Shown: one piece after another, positions 16,809 to 25,943 of the stretch | Layout: every line of letters begins with the position of its first letter | Position numbering within the stretch: position 1 is the first letter of the stretch | From: Bacteroidales bacterium | GTDB lineage: Bacteria; Bacteroidota; Bacteroidia; Bacteroidales; JAIPAP01 | DNA: 48,546 bases | NCBI GenBank assembly: GCA_021740045.1 | Contig: JAIPAP010000013.1 | Coordinates: 1 to 48,546, forward strand | Reading direction: 5' to 3' | Notes under the pieces: model-generated | Told to the model about the DNA's origin: nothing | Seen by the model: only the letters and a program-made list of their open reading frames with translations | Databases searched by the model: none | Program-made: the position numbers and the translations under genes

Positions 16809-19277
16809 ATGTCTAAAAATCTTGTTATTGTAGAGTCACCGGCCAAAGCCCGAACCATAGAGCGCTTTTTAGGAAAGGATTATGAAGTGAGGTCTAGTTT
16901 TGGGCATGTACGTGATCTCTCAAAAAAACAATTAGGTGTTGATATAGAACACGGATTCAAGCCGAATTATGAAATTACCCCGGATAAAAAGAAGGTGGTA
17001 ACCGATTTAAAAAAATCAACCAAAAAAGCCGAAAAGGTTTGGCTGGCTTCTGATGAAGACCGTGAAGGAGAAGCCATTGCCTGGCACTTGATCAAAGTTT
17101 TGGAATTGAATGAAGAACGAACCAATCGTATTGTTTTTCACGAAATCACGCAGTCGGCCATTGAAGATGCCATTAAACAGCCCCGAACCATTGATAAAAA
17201 CCTGGTAGATGCCCAGCAAGCGCGTCGCATTCTCGACCGGTTAGTAGGGTTTGAATTATCACCAGTGTTGTGGCGCAAGGTCAAGCCTGCCCTTTCAGCT
17301 GGACGCGTGCAATCGGTAGCCGTTCGGCTGATTGTTGAACGGGAGAAGGAGATCAAGAATTTTAAGCCCACTTCTTCTTATAAAATTACCGCCTTATTTG
17401 ATGTTAAAACCGATAAAGGCAAGGGAGAACTTGCTGCTGAACTTCCCAAGCGATTTAAAACCAAGGAAGAAGCGATGGCTTTTCTGCAAAAATGCCAGAA
17501 AGCTTCCTTTACCATTGAGAAGATTGAAAAAAAGCCGGGAAAAAAGTCTCCCGCCCCACCTTTTACAACCTCTACCTTGCAGCAGGAAGCCAGCCGTAAA
17601 TTGGGTTATCCGGTATCAAAAACCATGACTGTTGCGCAGCAGCTTTATGAGTCAGGGAAGATCACTTACATGCGTACCGACTCGGTTAATCTATCGAACA
17701 TGGCACTAGCTAATGCCAAAAAGGAAATTATGAAACAATACGGGGAACAATATTCAAAAACCCGGAAATATTCCACCAAGTCGAAAAGCGCCCAGGAAGC
17801 CCATGAAGCAATACGCCCCACTTATCTGAACCACCAGACCATCAGTGGTGATGATTCTCAAAAACGGCTTTATGACCTTATCTGGAAACGAACCATTGCC
17901 TCTCAAATGGCTGATGCTCAGCTGGAAAGAACCAATGTAACCATTGGTATTTCAACCACCGATGAAAAATTAAGCGCAAAAGGAGAGGTCATCAAGTTTG
18001 ACGGTTTCCTTAAAGTTTATATGGAAAGTAGCGACGATGATGAGCAGGACACCCCCAAAGGCGTTCTTCCTCCCTTAACTAAGGGTCAGGTACTCGATCT
18101 TAAAAAGATGGATGCCATACAGCGCTTCTCCCAGCATCCACCTCGCTATACAGAAGCCAGCTTGGTGAAAAAGTTGGAAGAGCTTGGCATTGGAAGGCCA
18201 TCAACTTATGCTCCCATTATCTCTACCATTCAAAAAAGAGGTTACGTGACTAAGGAAGACCGGGACGGATACCCCCGTAAGTTTGAACAAATATCGCTTT
18301 CGAAGGAACGTAACATTAATGAGGAAACTAAGACTGAAAAAACCGGTTACGAAAAGAACAAAATGTTCCCTACGGACATCGGCACTGTGGTCAATGATTT
18401 TTTAATGCAGTACTTTCAAAATATCATGGACTACAACTTTACAGCCCGCGTGGAAGAGGAATTTGATGAAATTGCCATGGGCAAAAAGAAGTGGGATGAG
18501 ATGATCAAAGAGTTTTATCACCCTTTCCATGAGCGTGTTGAAGAAACCCTCGAAAAATCGGAGCGAGCCAAAGGGGAACGATTCCTGGGCGTTGATCCCA
18601 AAACCGGTAAGAATGTTTATGTAAAAATTGGTCGTTATGGCCCTATTGCACAAATAGGGGATACGGAAAGTGAAGAAAAACCCAAATTTGCCGGTTTGCG
18701 AAAAAACCAAAGCATCGAAACCATTACCCTGGAAGAAGCGTTGGAGCTTTTCAAGTTCCCTCGTACAATCGGTGAATATGAAGACAAAGAACTTGTTGTA
18801 TCCATCGGTCGCTTTGGCCCCTATGTGAGGCATGATTCCAAATTCTATTCATTAAAAAAGGAAGATGATCCCTTTACCATAGAAAAAGACCGCGCCATAG
18901 AGTTAATAGAAGAAAAGCGTGAACGGGAGCGTAAGAAAACCATCAGGGATTTTAATGACGAAAACGGAATTAAAATACTGAAGGGGCGGTATGGACCCTA
19001 CATCTCAATGGGACGTGAGAACTACCGCATTCCCAAAGGAAAAGAAGCCGAGAAACTGACCTTGGAAGAGTGTAAAGAAATAATCGAAAAATCGGCCAAG
19101 TCGGGTAAAGGTACAAAAACCACTACGAAGACTGCCGCTAAATCAAATAAATCGCCTGCTAAAACGGCATCGAAAACAAAATCGACAAAATCGAAAACAA
19201 AATCTTCTTCGGGTGGTAAAACAACGGGTAAAAGTAAAACCGGCTCAAAAAGCACGTCAAGGAAAAAAACAGGCTAA
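16809..19277 (+). CDS. topA: DNA topoisomerase I (type IA)
   Basis: An 822-residue enzyme that relaxes negative supercoils by single-strand passage. The Toprim domain begins LVIVESPAKARTIERFLG, with acidic residues SDEDREGEAIAWHL. The catalytic tyrosine lies in GKITYMRTDSVNLS near residue 287. The conserved RYTEASLVKKLEELGIGRPSTYA is intact. The C-terminus has topoisomerase C-terminal repeats (GRYGPIAQIG, GRFGPYVRHD, GRYGPYISMG) without zinc-binding cysteine clusters. It ends in a Lys/Ser/Thr-rich tail of about 60 residues that probably binds DNA non-specifically. The ATG is preceded by AGAAAGGA. Confidence 0.97.
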   Translation: MSKNLVIVESPAKARTIERFLGKDYEVRSSFGHVRDLSKKQLGVDIEHGFKPNYEITPDKKKVVTDLKKSTKKAEKVWLASDEDREGEAIAWHLIKVLELNEERTNRIVFHEITQSAIEDAIKQPRTIDKNLVDAQQARRILDRLVGFELSPVLWRKVKPALSAGRVQSVAVRLIVEREKEIKNFKPTSSYKITALFDVKTDKGKGELAAELPKRFKTKEEAMAFLQKCQKASFTIEKIEKKPGKKSPAPPFTTSTLQQEASRKLGYPVSKTMTVAQQLYESGKITYMRTDSVNLSNMALANAKKEIMKQYGEQYSKTRKYSTKSKSAQEAHEAIRPTYLNHQTISGDDSQKRLYDLIWKRTIASQMADAQLERTNVTIGISTTDEKLSAKGEVIKFDGFLKVYMESSDDDEQDTPKGVLPPLTKGQVLDLKKMDAIQRFSQHPPRYTEASLVKKLEELGIGRPSTYAPIISTIQKRGYVTKEDRDGYPRKFEQISLSKERNINEETKTEKTGYEKNKMFPTDIGTVVNDFLMQYFQNIMDYNFTARVEEEFDEIAMGKKKWDEMIKEFYHPFHERVEETLEKSERAKGERFLGVDPKTGKNVYVKIGRYGPIAQIGDTESEEKPKFAGLRKNQSIETITLEEALELFKFPRTIGEYEDKELVVSIGRFGPYVRHDSKFYSLKKEDDPFTIEKDRAIELIEEKRERERKKTIRDFNDENGIKILKGRYGPYISMGRENYRIPKGKEAEKLTLEECKEIIEKSAKSGKGTKTTTKTAAKSNKSPAKTASKTKSTKSKTKSSSGGKTTGKSKTGSKSTSRKKTG

Positions 19278-19291
19278 GCTGTGACAGGATA

Positions 19292-19331
19292 TACATTCAT
19301 GTAATTTTGGCTACTTTTGAATGTAATTTTT
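19292..19331 (+). terminator. Possible weak terminator between topA and the arginase-like gene
   Basis: An 8-bp inverted repeat, TACATTCA at 19292-19299 and TGAATGTA at 19318-19325, with an 18-base loop and followed by ATTTTT. The long loop and AT-rich stem make it weak; read-through into the next gene is likely. Confidence 0.35.
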
Positions 19332-19344
19332 AAACGGCAAATAA

Positions 19345-20517
19345 ATGGAACTATCGGTATATCTCAATCCGGTTGAAGGTCTTCCGGAATATGAAGGCCC
19401 CGTCAGAGGTAGATTGCTTGGAGCCTATATCAAGCGATACATGACTAATGATGCCTTTCCCGATCTGTCGGATTCTAAAATAGCTATTGTTGGTGTGGAA
19501 GAAGACCGGCAGTCGCTTAATAATAAGGGCGCTGCAAAAGCTCCCGATCGCATAAGACAGCACCTTTACGAATTGTATCCTGAACGGGCTTCCATCCAGG
19601 TTGCTGACATTGGAAACATTATACAGGGTAATACCGTTGTTGATACTTATTTTGCCCTTTCATCGGTGATGACTACACTGCTCGAAAACAATATTATTCC
19701 GGTTGTCATCGGGGGAACCCAGGATTTAACATACAGCATGTACCAGGCTTATGCCACCATGAAAAAGATCATCAACATAGCTGCAGTCGACAGCCGTTTT
19801 GATCTGGGCGAACTTGAAAAGGAAATTACACCGACATCCTACCTTAGCCACATCATTAAAGAGAAACCCAATTATTTATTCAATTTTACAAACCTGGGGT
19901 ATCAAACCTACTTTGTTGACCAAACAGCCATCAAAACCATGAGCAAACTTTTTTTCGACACCTACCGCCTGGGGTCGGTGAGAAGCGATATTTATGAGGC
20001 AGAACCGATTATCCGGAATGCTCACTTGTTAAGTTTTGATATCTCGGCCATACGGCAGTCAGATGCACCGGCCAATGCCAATGCAACGCCTAATGGGTTT
20101 TACGGTGAAGAAGCTTGCCAGATATTGCGCTACGCCGGATTAAGTGATCGCCTTTCTTCCTTAGGCATTTTTGAGGTCAACCCGGATTATGACAATCATG
20201 GCCAAACGGCTCACCTTGCTGCTCAAATGATCTGGTATTTTATTGACGGGTTTCTTTGCCGCACTCCTGAATCACCCTTTGAGAGACATGAAAAATTTAT
20301 CAAGTACCATGTACAAGTGGAAGATCACAAGGAGAATATTACCTTTTACCGCAGTAAAAAAAGTGAACGGTGGTGGATGGAAATCAAAGCACCCGACAAT
20401 ATAAAACCCCAGTACCGGCACCATTACATGATACCCTGCTCCGAAGCCGATTACCAGGCTGCTTGTAATAACGATATACCGGACCGTTGGTGGAAAGCTT
20501 ATCAAAAACTGATGTGA
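19345..20517 (+). CDS. Arginase/formimidoylglutamase-fold protein with lost metal ligands
   Basis: A 390-residue protein with the ureohydrolase fold. Recognisable elements are IAIVGVEEDRQSLNNKGAAKAPDRIRQHL near the start, VVIGGTQDLTYS and the SFDISAIRQSDAP block. The dimanganese site of the family is GGxHD/S, DAHxD and SxDxDxxDP. Here these read GGTQD (Gln126 for His), DSRFD (Arg151 for His) and FDIS (Ser234 for Asp). Three of six ligands are gone while the fold signature remains, so hydrolysis of formimidoylglutamate or arginine is unlikely despite the automatic name such proteins usually receive. It follows topA by 67 bp on the same strand and ends 1 bp from ruvC, which is convergent. Its role is unknown; a binding or structural function is inferred. 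Confidence 0.85.
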   Translation: MELSVYLNPVEGLPEYEGPVRGRLLGAYIKRYMTNDAFPDLSDSKIAIVGVEEDRQSLNNKGAAKAPDRIRQHLYELYPERASIQVADIGNIIQGNTVVDTYFALSSVMTTLLENNIIPVVIGGTQDLTYSMYQAYATMKKIINIAAVDSRFDLGELEKEITPTSYLSHIIKEKPNYLFNFTNLGYQTYFVDQTAIKTMSKLFFDTYRLGSVRSDIYEAEPIIRNAHLLSFDISAIRQSDAPANANATPNGFYGEEACQILRYAGLSDRLSSLGIFEVNPDYDNHGQTAHLAAQMIWYFIDGFLCRTPESPFERHEKFIKYHVQVEDHKENITFYRSKKSERWWMEIKAPDNIKPQYRHHYMIPCSEADYQAACNNDIPDRWWKAYQKLM

Positions 20518-20518
20518 T

Positions 20519-21094
20519 CTATGCCAGGCGGCCGGGGTTTTGGCTGATGTAGGTTTTCCAACCGCTATAGCGGCTTCCGCCCTGGCTGTTTCCCCGTTGA
20601 AAATAATGACAAACGGCGGCTGCAAGGCCATCAGTAGCATCTAAATATTCAGGAGGTTCTGTTACTCCAAGAATTTTTATCAACATACCGGCAACCTGCT
20701 CTTTGGATGAATTGCCCCTGCCGGTAATGGACTGCTTTATTTTTTTGGGCGAATATTCAAATATGGGGATGGATCGCTGAAGTGCTGCCGACATAGCAAC
20801 CCCTTGTGCACGGCCCAGTTTAAGCATCGATTGAATGTTTTTTCCGTAAAACGGAGCTTCTATGGCCAATTCATCGGGATGATACTCGTCGATTATAGCT
20901 GTAGTTCTTTCGAAAATTTTTTTTAGCTTTAACGCATGATCGCTGTATCCACCCAGCTTAAGTACACCCAGGGTTATCAAATTGAGTTCCCGGCCTTTCT
21001 GGTGAACCAATCCGTAACCCATGATGTTTGTACCCGGGTCGATACCTAATATGATGCGCTCTGTTGCCAAATTAAATGCTATGATTTTGATCAA
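20519..21094 (-). CDS. ruvC: Crossover junction endodeoxyribonuclease RuvC
   Basis: A protein of about 183-191 residues that resolves Holliday junctions with RuvAB. The RNase H-like core starts ERIILGIDPGTNIMGYGLV (first catalytic Asp), followed by DELAIEAPFYGKN (Glu), KLGRAQGVAMSAA, KKIKQSITGRGNSSKEQV and DATDGLAAAVCHY (final acidic residues). No ATG or GTG lies between the preceding in-frame stop and the conserved start of the fold. Only TTG codons are available, at 21094 or at 21070 (the latter giving MATERIILG). The true start is therefore uncertain. The 5' end overlaps the divergent YbhN-like gene whose ATG is at 21081 if the longer form is used. Confidence 0.93.
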   Translation of the reverse strand: MIKIIAFNLATERIILGIDPGTNIMGYGLVHQKGRELNLITLGVLKLGGYSDHALKLKKIFERTTAIIDEYHPDELAIEAPFYGKNIQSMLKLGRAQGVAMSAALQRSIPIFEYSPKKIKQSITGRGNSSKEQVAGMLIKILGVTEPPEYLDATDGLAAAVCHYFQRGNSQGGSRYSGWKTYISQNPGRLA

Positions 21095-22118
21095 AGGTAA
21101 GACAAAATTACGGAAACGCTATAACATACTCATTCAGGTATTGATCATCATCCTGGCGTATGGGTTTATTTACCGTGAGATATTTTATGAACGCGATATT
21201 CTCCACACCCTGGAACTTATCGGTCAATCGGTTTCTTCCCCAAAATTCCTGCAAGGACTTATCCTTGTTTTCCTCATTATGTTCATAAACTGGGGCGTTG
21301 AGGCCTGGAAGTGGCGCTACTTAATAAAGACCATTGAACGAATTTCCTTTTTACGATCATTCAAAGCTGTTTTTACAGGCATAACCGTGAGCTTTTTTAC
21401 CCCAAACCGCATCGGGGAGTTCTTTGGCAGGGTATTTATCCTTGATAAGGCCAAGCCCCTTAAGGCAATTCTCATAACCATAATCGGGAGCATGGCTCAA
21501 CTTCTCACCACCCTGCTGGTGGGCTCCATCTGTATGTTGATCTTTATTCCCAACTATTTTCCTGAGTTTTACTCCGATTATTTCTACCTTTATATTGCTT
21601 TGATTTTCATCGTATTTATTCTCGACCTTTTTTTAGTGCTCCTTTTTCTTAATATTTCCATTATCACATCTTTTACCCAAAAAATAATCAGCTCACGGTG
21701 GCAGAAACTGCGTAACTATTTTAACGTCTTTGCCGAGTACCATAGCCGTGAATTATTGATTGTATTACTTCAAAGCATTTTACGCTTCTTGATCTTCTCC
21801 ACCCAGTTTTATCTTTTGCTTCGCATATTCGATGTTAATATACCTTATCCCGAAGGGATGATGCTGATTGCCCTGGTATTTTTCGTGCTCACAGCTATTC
21901 CCACGATAGCTCTCTCTGAAATTGGCGTGAGAGGCTCGGTGGCGATCTATTTTATCAGTCAATTCTTTACATCCTTTGGCGAACTACCCCAACCAATAAA
22001 GATAGGAATACTTTCCTCAGCCACAGCCTTATGGTTTATAAACCTTGCACTACCAGCCATTGTGGGAGCCATCTTTGTGTTTGACTTGAAGTTTATTCGA
22101 AATCGCGAACAGGTATGA
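21081..22118 (+). CDS. YbhN/LPG synthase transmembrane-domain family protein
   Basis: A 345-residue inner-membrane protein with about eight hydrophobic segments (first at YNILIQVLIIILAYGF). The family pattern includes INWGVEAWKWRYL, FFTPNRIGEFFGRVFIL and TAIPTIALSEIGVRGS. The reading frame is open upstream to 21021, but that part lies inside ruvC coding sequence; ATG 21081 (MILIKGKTKL) places the first membrane helix normally. Family members resemble the flippase part of lysylphosphatidylglycerol synthase and are thought to move lipids or affect lipid metabolism. The stop overlaps the start of the glycosyltransferase by 4 bp (ATGA), which suggests a joint function in glycolipid handling. Confidence 0.82.
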   Translation: MILIKGKTKLRKRYNILIQVLIIILAYGFIYREIFYERDILHTLELIGQSVSSPKFLQGLILVFLIMFINWGVEAWKWRYLIKTIERISFLRSFKAVFTGITVSFFTPNRIGEFFGRVFILDKAKPLKAILITIIGSMAQLLTTLLVGSICMLIFIPNYFPEFYSDYFYLYIALIFIVFILDLFLVLLFLNISIITSFTQKIISSRWQKLRNYFNVFAEYHSRELLIVLLQSILRFLIFSTQFYLLLRIFDVNIPYPEGMMLIALVFFVLTAIPTIALSEIGVRGSVAIYFISQFFTSFGELPQPIKIGILSSATALWFINLALPAIVGAIFVFDLKFIRNREQV

Positions 22119-23254
22119 CGGGAGATATCATCATTACATATATGGTTTTCATTCTGCCGGCCCTGCTATATGGTTATTTGATTATCTGGTTTACCTATGG
22201 CTGGCAAAGCTTGCCCGATTTTAGCACATCCTCTCAAAAAAAACATACTACCACCATTAGCGTGATCATTCCTGTTCGAAATGAAGAGGAAAACATCGCA
22301 AAATGCCTCCAAAGCATTATAAACCAAGACTTTCCAACAGAAAAATTACAAATCATCATTGCTGATGATCATTCCACTGATAATACGTTAAAACTATGCC
22401 GCTCGTTTCAAAATCAGCATAGTAGTTTCAATATTAAAATTGTGGAAAACCAATCAAAAGGTAATGGGAAAAAGAAAGCGATAACCCATGCCATTTCCCA
22501 TGCTTCAGGCAATTTAATCGTAACTACCGACGCCGATACCACAACAGGCCCATACTGGCTTAGGGCATTAGTAGCCTTATATGAGCAGGAAAAACCCAAG
22601 ATGATCCTGGGACCTGTAGCCTTTTACCCCGGTAATGGGTTCTTCTCACGATTTCAATCCCTTGAGTTTTTAAGCTTGATAGGCGCTTCAGCAGGTGCTG
22701 CCGGCATTGGGCATCCCATTATGTGCAACGGCGCCAACCTGGCTTATGAAAAAAAGGCGTTTATGGAGGTTAACGGCTTTACGGATAATGAAAACCAAGT
22801 TTCGGGTGATGACATCTTTTTAATGATGAAGATCAAAAAGCACTTTGGGGCATCTTCTATTAAATTTTTGAAAAACCGGGAAGCTATTGTTCAAACCTCG
22901 GCACAGAAACAAACCTCGGGATTCTTAAACCAGCGATTGCGCTGGGTTTCGAAAAGCGCTCATTATACGGATGCCTTTGTGATTTTTACCGCCATTGCGG
23001 TTTATTTATATAACCTTTTTTTACTCATCTCTCTTTTACTAGCCCTGTATTCATTAACCTATGTACCATTGGCGCTTTTTCTTTGGTTGATTAAATTCGG
23101 GGTTGATCTTCCATTGTTATCAAAAGTTACTAAGTTCTTCAACCACGATTCATTATTGAAAGATTATTTTCCCATACAACTTCTAAATGTCTTTTATACA
23201 ACCTTTATAGGAATAATGGGACATATACTCCCATATAAGTGGAAAGGAAGATGA
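22115..23254 (+). CDS. Family 2 glycosyltransferase, membrane-anchored
   Basis: A 379-residue GT-A enzyme. One N-terminal membrane helix (about 6-25) precedes the catalytic domain: ISVIIPVRNEEENI, IIADDHSTDNT, TTDADTTTG (the DxD metal motif), the acceptor motif VSGDDIFL and the processive-type LNQRLRWVSK (QxxRW-like). Two or three C-terminal membrane helices follow (about 290-375). This resembles inner-membrane enzymes that add sugars to lipid or polysaccharide on the cytoplasmic face. Donor and acceptor cannot be predicted. It is translationally coupled to the YbhN-like gene. Its stop abuts the stop of the convergent CDF gene with no base between. Confidence 0.88.
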   Translation: MTGDIIITYMVFILPALLYGYLIIWFTYGWQSLPDFSTSSQKKHTTTISVIIPVRNEEENIAKCLQSIINQDFPTEKLQIIIADDHSTDNTLKLCRSFQNQHSSFNIKIVENQSKGNGKKKAITHAISHASGNLIVTTDADTTTGPYWLRALVALYEQEKPKMILGPVAFYPGNGFFSRFQSLEFLSLIGASAGAAGIGHPIMCNGANLAYEKKAFMEVNGFTDNENQVSGDDIFLMMKIKKHFGASSIKFLKNREAIVQTSAQKQTSGFLNQRLRWVSKSAHYTDAFVIFTAIAVYLYNLFLLISLLLALYSLTYVPLALFLWLIKFGVDLPLLSKVTKFFNHDSLLKDYFPIQLLNVFYTTFIGIMGHILPYKWKGR

Positions 23255-24121
23255 TCATCCTTTTCCATAGGGTTCCATATGGATAGTAGCCGAAATTTCC
23301 ATTTTATTCCATATGCTTCTTTCGATACGCGAGGCAATTTCATGAGATTCATGCAGTGTCATGCCAGGGGGAAGCTTGATATGAAGGGTCATCTCCGTAT
23401 GATCACCATAATTATGAACATGAAACTGATGAGGATACACATCGATGGACACCTCATCAGAACATACCTGCTTAATTTGGCTAATCATAGGGTCATCCGG
23501 CTTCTCCCCCAAAATAATATGTGTGGTGTCGCGCAAAATATCATAGGTGGCATAAATGAGCATGCCGGCCACTGCCAATCCCAAAGCACCGTCAATCCAC
23601 CAAAAATAGCGACCGAGAAATATCCCTACCAAAATGATCAATGAAGAAATGGCGTCGGTGCGATGGTGCCAAGCGTCAGCCCTTACCGACTTCGAGCCCG
23701 ATTTCTTATATGCCCAAAATGCATATTGTGCCATACCTTCTTTTCCAAGGATGGATATGACGGTTACAATTATGGCCAGTTTTCCATAAACGACTTCCTC
23801 ATGTGAAATCAACCGGTCAACCGATTCGACTATAAAGTTGAATGCAATTACCGCAAGCAATACTCCAATGATGAGGGAACTAATCCATTCGGCACGGCCA
23901 TGACCAAAAGGATGCTCGTGATCGGCGGGTTTGTTGGAGATGCGGGTACCAATCAAAAGCACCAGGGAGGTCAATGAATCGGAAAGGGTGTGCCAGGCAT
24001 CGGCTATAATGGCAATGGAACCGGTAACGATACCTGCCCAATATTTAAGGCCGAATAAAATAATATTGGTGGCAATGGCGAGCCAGCCTTCTCTGTACGC
24101 ATAACTTTGTTTACTTCGCAT
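23255..24121 (-). CDS. Cation diffusion facilitator (CDF) family transporter
   Basis: A 288-residue inner-membrane exporter with about six membrane helices in the first 200 residues. Metal-binding helices carry DAWHTLSDSLTS (TM2) and DAWHHRTDAISS (TM5), giving an HxxxD site in each, a pattern associated with zinc and related divalent ions. A cytoplasmic ferredoxin-like domain follows (about 210-288, VHNYGDHTEMTLHIKLP). It exchanges the metal for protons. The first codons overlap the end of ispD by 11 bp, so it is probably expressed from the ispD promoter. Exact metal unknown. Confidence 0.9.
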   Translation of the reverse strand: MRSKQSYAYREGWLAIATNIILFGLKYWAGIVTGSIAIIADAWHTLSDSLTSLVLLIGTRISNKPADHEHPFGHGRAEWISSLIIGVLLAVIAFNFIVESVDRLISHEEVVYGKLAIIVTVISILGKEGMAQYAFWAYKKSGSKSVRADAWHHRTDAISSLIILVGIFLGRYFWWIDGALGLAVAGMLIYATYDILRDTTHIILGEKPDDPMISQIKQVCSDEVSIDVYPHQFHVHNYGDHTEMTLHIKLPPGMTLHESHEIASRIERSIWNKMEISATIHMEPYGKG

Positions 24122-24806
24122 GAGGCCCGTTTTTGGTTTGGTTAAGCTTCAGCAATGCTTCAGCCAATGGAATATCTGCCGGATGCGTAATTTTAATATT
24201 TTCATAATTACCTTCAAAGAGATGGATTCGTTTGCCCAAGTTCTCAACTACCGAAGCATCATCGGTAAATGCTGGCTTGTAAGCTTGCTCATATGCCTTT
24301 TTGATCAGTTCAGTCCGAAAGGTTTGCGGGGTTTGTATCAAGCGAAGAGATTCACGAAACATTGGATGATTGGTATCATCGATTACCTCTCTAACCGAAT
24401 CCCGGGGCATTACAGCCGGAACGGCATTTCCATATCGCTCGGCCAACCTGAAAGAATTTGTTATCACCTGTTGATGAACCAATGGTCTTACCGCATCATG
24501 AATGGCTACCAAACCGGCCTCGGGCAGCAGGTCAAGTCCGTTTTTTACGGAATCGAATCGCTGCTTTCCTCCTTCCGCTATTTTTACAGGTGCATCGAAT
24601 CGGTACTGCTTCTTTATTTCTTCCCAACGCGATATTTCGGTTACCGGTAGAACAATTACCATCTCAATGCCTGCAACAGCTCTAAAGAATCGTTCTATGG
24701 TGTGCAAAATAACAGGTTTCCTGCCGAGCTGCATGAATTGCTTTGGAACATCATGGCCCATACGCTTACCTTTACCTCCGGCTACCAGCACTACATATTT
24801 CTTCAC
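24111..24806 (-). CDS. ispD: 2-C-methyl-D-erythritol 4-phosphate cytidylyltransferase
   Basis: A 231-residue cytoplasmic enzyme of the non-mevalonate isoprenoid pathway, joining CTP and MEP to give CDP-ME. The nucleotide-binding start VLVAGGKGKRMGHDVPKQF, the ribose-contact AEGGKQRFDSVKNGL, VAIHDAVRPLV and the C-terminal NIKITHPADIPLAEALL match the family in order and length. It supplies isoprenoid precursors such as the undecaprenyl chain whose phosphate form is recycled by UppP, encoded about 2.2 kb upstream. It follows queA after a terminator and has a -7 box of its own. Confidence 0.96.
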   Translation of the reverse strand: MKKYVVLVAGGKGKRMGHDVPKQFMQLGRKPVILHTIERFFRAVAGIEMVIVLPVTEISRWEEIKKQYRFDAPVKIAEGGKQRFDSVKNGLDLLPEAGLVAIHDAVRPLVHQQVITNSFRLAERYGNAVPAVMPRDSVREVIDDTNHPMFRESLRLIQTPQTFRTELIKKAYEQAYKPAFTDDASVVENLGKRIHLFEGNYENIKITHPADIPLAEALLKLNQTKNGPHAK

Positions 24807-24825
24807 GGGATATCAGTTATGTGAA

Positions 24826-24833
24826 CAAAAATA
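24826..24833 (-). promoter_or_regulatory. Candidate -7 box for ispD
   Basis: Minus-strand TATTTTTG matches TAnnTTTG, 20 bases before the ispD start, directly after the queA terminator. No clear -33 element. Confidence 0.35.
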
Positions 24834-24836
24834 AAA

Positions 24837-24865
24837 AAATCCCCTTGCCTGAAGCGAGGGGATTT
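24837..24865 (-). terminator. Rho-independent terminator after queA
   Basis: Minus strand: AAATCCCCT(c)GC stem, loop ttcag, GC(a)AGGGGATTT, continuing into a T-run. It begins about 23 bases past the queA stop at 24888. Confidence 0.85.
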
Positions 24866-24887
24866 AAATATTATATGATTTCATGTT

Positions 24888-25943
24888 CTATATGATCATC
24901 ATTGCATCACCATATGTAAAGAATTTGTATTCGTTATCCACAGCTTCTTTGTAAGCCTTCATTACAAAATCATAACCACCGAATGCAGCAACCTGCATCA
25001 ACATAGGTGACTGTGGCAGGTGAAAATTGGTGATCATAACATCGGCAATGCTGAATTTATAGGGGGGAAAGATAAATTTGTTGGTCCAACCCCTATAGGG
25101 CTTCAATCGTCCGGATATGGAAACCGACGTCTCCACGGCCTTCATGGTAGTGGTCCCCACAACACATATCTTTTTCTTTTCATCCTTTGCCTTGTTCACC
25201 CTCTTAGCCGTGCTTTCTTCAATGGCCATTTCTTCGGAGTCCATTTTATGCTTGGTAAGGTCTTCTACATCAATATTGCGAAAATTACCCAAGCCGGCAT
25301 GGAGGGTTACCTCGGCAAAGTCGACCCCTTGTATTTCAAGACGTTTCATTAGCTCACGGCTAAAGTGCAATCCGGCCGAGGGAGCAGCTACAGCGCCTTC
25401 ATGCTTGGCATAAATGGTTTGATAACGCTCCCGGTCTTCGGGCTCAATTTCTCTTTTGCTTTGCAATGGCGAGGGAAGCGGTGTTTGTCCCAGGGACTCT
25501 ATGGTCTTCTTAAAATCCTCGTAAGGCCCATCATATAAAAAGCGCAAAGTTCTTCCACGCGAAGTTGTGTTGTCAATGACCTCAGCGACCAGGGATTCAT
25601 CCTCCCCAAAATATAACTTGTTTCCAATACGGATCTTGCGGGCCGGATCGACCAATACATCCCATAGCCTTGATTCACGGTTAAGTTCCCGCAACAGGAA
25701 CACGGTGATCTTAGCTCCGGTCTTTTCCTTCTCGCCTCTCAGCAAAGCAGGGAATACTTTTGTATTGTTCAGCAAGAAGACATCTCCATTACCGAAATAA
25801 TGTAATACATCGTTAAAGTGCTTATGCTCAATAGTTTGGTTAGCTCGGTCCATCACCATCAGCCGACATTCATCTCTGTTCTTCGGCGGACGATCTGCGA
25901 TCAATTCTGGTGGCAGACGGTAATTGAATTGCGATAGTTTCAT
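24888..25943 (-). CDS. queA: S-adenosylmethionine:tRNA ribosyltransferase-isomerase
   Basis: A 351-residue enzyme that moves the ribose of SAM onto preQ1 in tRNA to give epoxyqueuosine. The start [35 protein letters not shown], the [21 protein letters not shown] signature, [13 protein letters not shown] and the C-terminal [17 protein letters not shown] are all present, and the length is normal. It is the last of the ftsX-to-queA group but separated from truB by 374 bp, with its own candidate promoter. Confidence 0.97.
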   Translation of the reverse strand: MKLSQFNYRLPPELIADRPPKNRDECRLMVMDRANQTIEHKHFNDVLHYFGNGDVFLLNNTKVFPALLRGEKEKTGAKITVFLLRELNRESRLWDVLVDPARKIRIGNKLYFGEDESLVAEVIDNTTSRGRTLRFLYDGPYEDFKKTIESLGQTPLPSPLQSKREIEPEDRERYQTIYAKHEGAVAAPSAGLHFSRELMKRLEIQGVDFAEVTLHAGLGNFRNIDVEDLTKHKMDSEEMAIEESTAKRVNKAKDEKKKICVVGTTTMKAVETSVSISGRLKPYRGWTNKFIFPPYKFSIADVMITNFHLPQSPMLMQVAAFGGYDFVMKAYKEAVDNEYKFFTYGDAMMII

